Source: an uncultured Clostridium sp. (GTDB lineage: Bacteria; Bacillota; Clostridia; Clostridiales; Clostridiaceae). From it: a DNA stretch of 64,000 nucleotides. Under the pieces are notes generated by a model, which saw nothing but the letters and a program-made list of their open reading frames with translations, did not search any database and was not told where the DNA came from. Shown piece after piece: positions 63,323 to 64,000 of the stretch (position 1 is its first letter; the number at the start of each line of letters is the position of its first letter). Where the stretch lies: assembly GCA_900548455.1 (NCBI GenBank), contig URKQ01000003.1:123112-187111 (forward strand), in the 5' to 3' direction. A program made the position numbers and the translations under genes.

Positions 63323-63970
63323 ATGAAAATTAAATTAAGAAATGGTTTAGTAAAAGAATATGAAGAAAAGGTTAGCGTTATAGACGTAATAAATGATATT
63401 AATCCTAGCTTAGGAAAAGAAGCTTGTGCAGCGCTAATAAATGAGACTTTAGTAGATTTGCGATATGTTATTGAAGAGGATTGTAATCTTGCTATATTAA
63501 CTTTTGAAGATGAATATGGTAAGTCTGCTTATCGCCATACTGCAGCTCACATTTTAGCTCAAGCTGTAAAAAGGCTATACCCTAATACAAAACTAGCAAT
63601 AGGTCCTTCAATCAAAGACGGTTTTTATTATGATTTTGACTTTGATGAGCCCTTCACAAGTGAGGACCTTAGTAGTATAGAAGACGAAATGAAAAAAATA
63701 ATAAAAGAAAGTTTATCAATAACTAGGTTTACTTTATCTAGAAATGAATCACTAGAACTTATGAAATCAATGAAAGAAGACTATAAAGTAGAATTAATTG
63801 AAGACTTACCTGAAGATTCAATTATAAGTTTCTATAAACAAGGTGACTATGTAGACCTTTGTGCAGGTCCTCACCTTATGAATACCAATTGTATAAAAGC
63901 TTTTAAACTCACATCTGTTGCTGGAGCTTATTGGCGTGGCAACGAAAAAAATAAAATATCTAGCTTATAG
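63323..63970 (+). CDS. Free-standing ThrRS N-terminal part (TGS + SAD editing domain), no catalytic domain
   Basis: A 215-residue protein homologous to the N-terminal 205 residues of threonyl-tRNA synthetase: TGS domain (1-60), then the SAD editing domain. All four editing ligands are kept: H72 and H76 in RHTAAH, C180 and H184 in DLCAGPH. The conserved GAYWRGNEKNK is reached, then SSL and a TAG stop replace the aminoacylation core. A strong hairpin with T run overlaps the stop codon. Full ThrRS is about 640 residues. The start has GGAGG, as in normal thrS. It could be a trans-editing protein for mischarged Ser-tRNA-Thr, or a truncated duplicate. Confidence 0.85.
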   Translation: MKIKLRNGLVKEYEEKVSVIDVINDINPSLGKEACAALINETLVDLRYVIEEDCNLAILTFEDEYGKSAYRHTAAHILAQAVKRLYPNTKLAIGPSIKDGFYYDFDFDEPFTSEDLSSIEDEMKKIIKESLSITRFTLSRNESLELMKSMKEDYKVELIEDLPEDSIISFYKQGDYVDLCAGPHLMNTNCIKAFKLTSVAGAYWRGNEKNKISSL

Positions 63971-63987
63971 CTAGAGATTTTTATTTT
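63953..63987 (+). terminator. Terminator overlapping the end of the ThrRS-like gene
   Basis: TCTAGCT (63959-63965) pairs with AGCTAGA (63969-63975), extended by AT pairs (63953-63957 with 63977-63981) after one mismatch, followed by a T-rich tail. The stop codon lies within it. Confidence 0.7.
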
Positions 63988-64000
63988 TTAAAATTATTAT

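Overview
The window reads as chromosomal DNA of a low-GC, strictly fermentative Firmicute of the genus Clostridium in the narrow sense. The evidence is the AT-rich composition, strong GGAGG-type ribosome binding sites, a CpI-type [FeFe] hydrogenase, T-box and purine riboswitch leaders, orphan sensor kinases and a secreted PI-specific phospholipase C. The exact species cannot be named from sequence alone. No tRNA, rRNA, phage, transposase, plasmid replication gene or CRISPR array was seen. Most blocks are separated by clear intrinsic terminators.

Layout, 1-16 kb: the 3' part of a 5'-nucleotidase-family enzyme converges on a phnDCEE phosphonate/phosphite-type ABC importer. Then come a DnaQ-like exonuclease with a cold-shock protein, endonuclease IV, a methyltransferase, a large HEAT-like/HIRAN-like protein of unknown function, an AraC regulator and the SbcCD nuclease. 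16-24 kb is mostly vitamin and metal uptake: PanF/YhdT for pantothenate, an XRE-TPR regulator, a His-rich CsoR-family metal sensor next to a methyltransferase and an ECF S component, then a biotin operon (S component, bioW, bioF) behind a BirA-like palindrome.

24-33 kb: an AlkD-like repair protein, the [FeFe] hydrogenase, then an accessory stretch (SdpI-like protein, an internally duplicated small protein, a glycosyltransferase-like protein with a hexamer repeat in its leader, a HAD phosphatase, a decayed stretch, a CPBP protease), a sirtuin, a small membrane protein, VanZ and an anchored protein. 33-44 kb: a zinc-finger/LuxR-HTH/DUF2087 regulator, a small alarmone synthetase, xpt-pbuX under a guanine-type riboswitch, TetR, a PAS histidine kinase, a YtrA-type GntR/ABC/DUF4097 operon and an AtoE fatty-acid transporter.

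44-64 kb: a Bfd-like [2Fe-2S] protein with a ferritin-like diiron protein, YitT, cysE-cysK under a cysteine T-box, XRE-TPR with a heterodimeric ABC exporter, an orphan 2-hydroxyacyl-CoA dehydratase/double-cubane protein, PatB/MalY, a membrane-anchored PI-PLC, MarR-MATE with a striking operator, a chemoreceptor, and finally a threonine T-box in front of a ThrRS-like gene that stops after its TGS and editing domains.

The most interesting items are (1) the free-standing TGS-SAD (ThrRS editing) protein under a Thr T-box; (2) the CsoR-like sensor / ECF S component / methyltransferase cluster with a C6G6 palindrome at its promoter; (3) the BirA-like palindrome and the candidate pimelate-type S component beside bioW-bioF.
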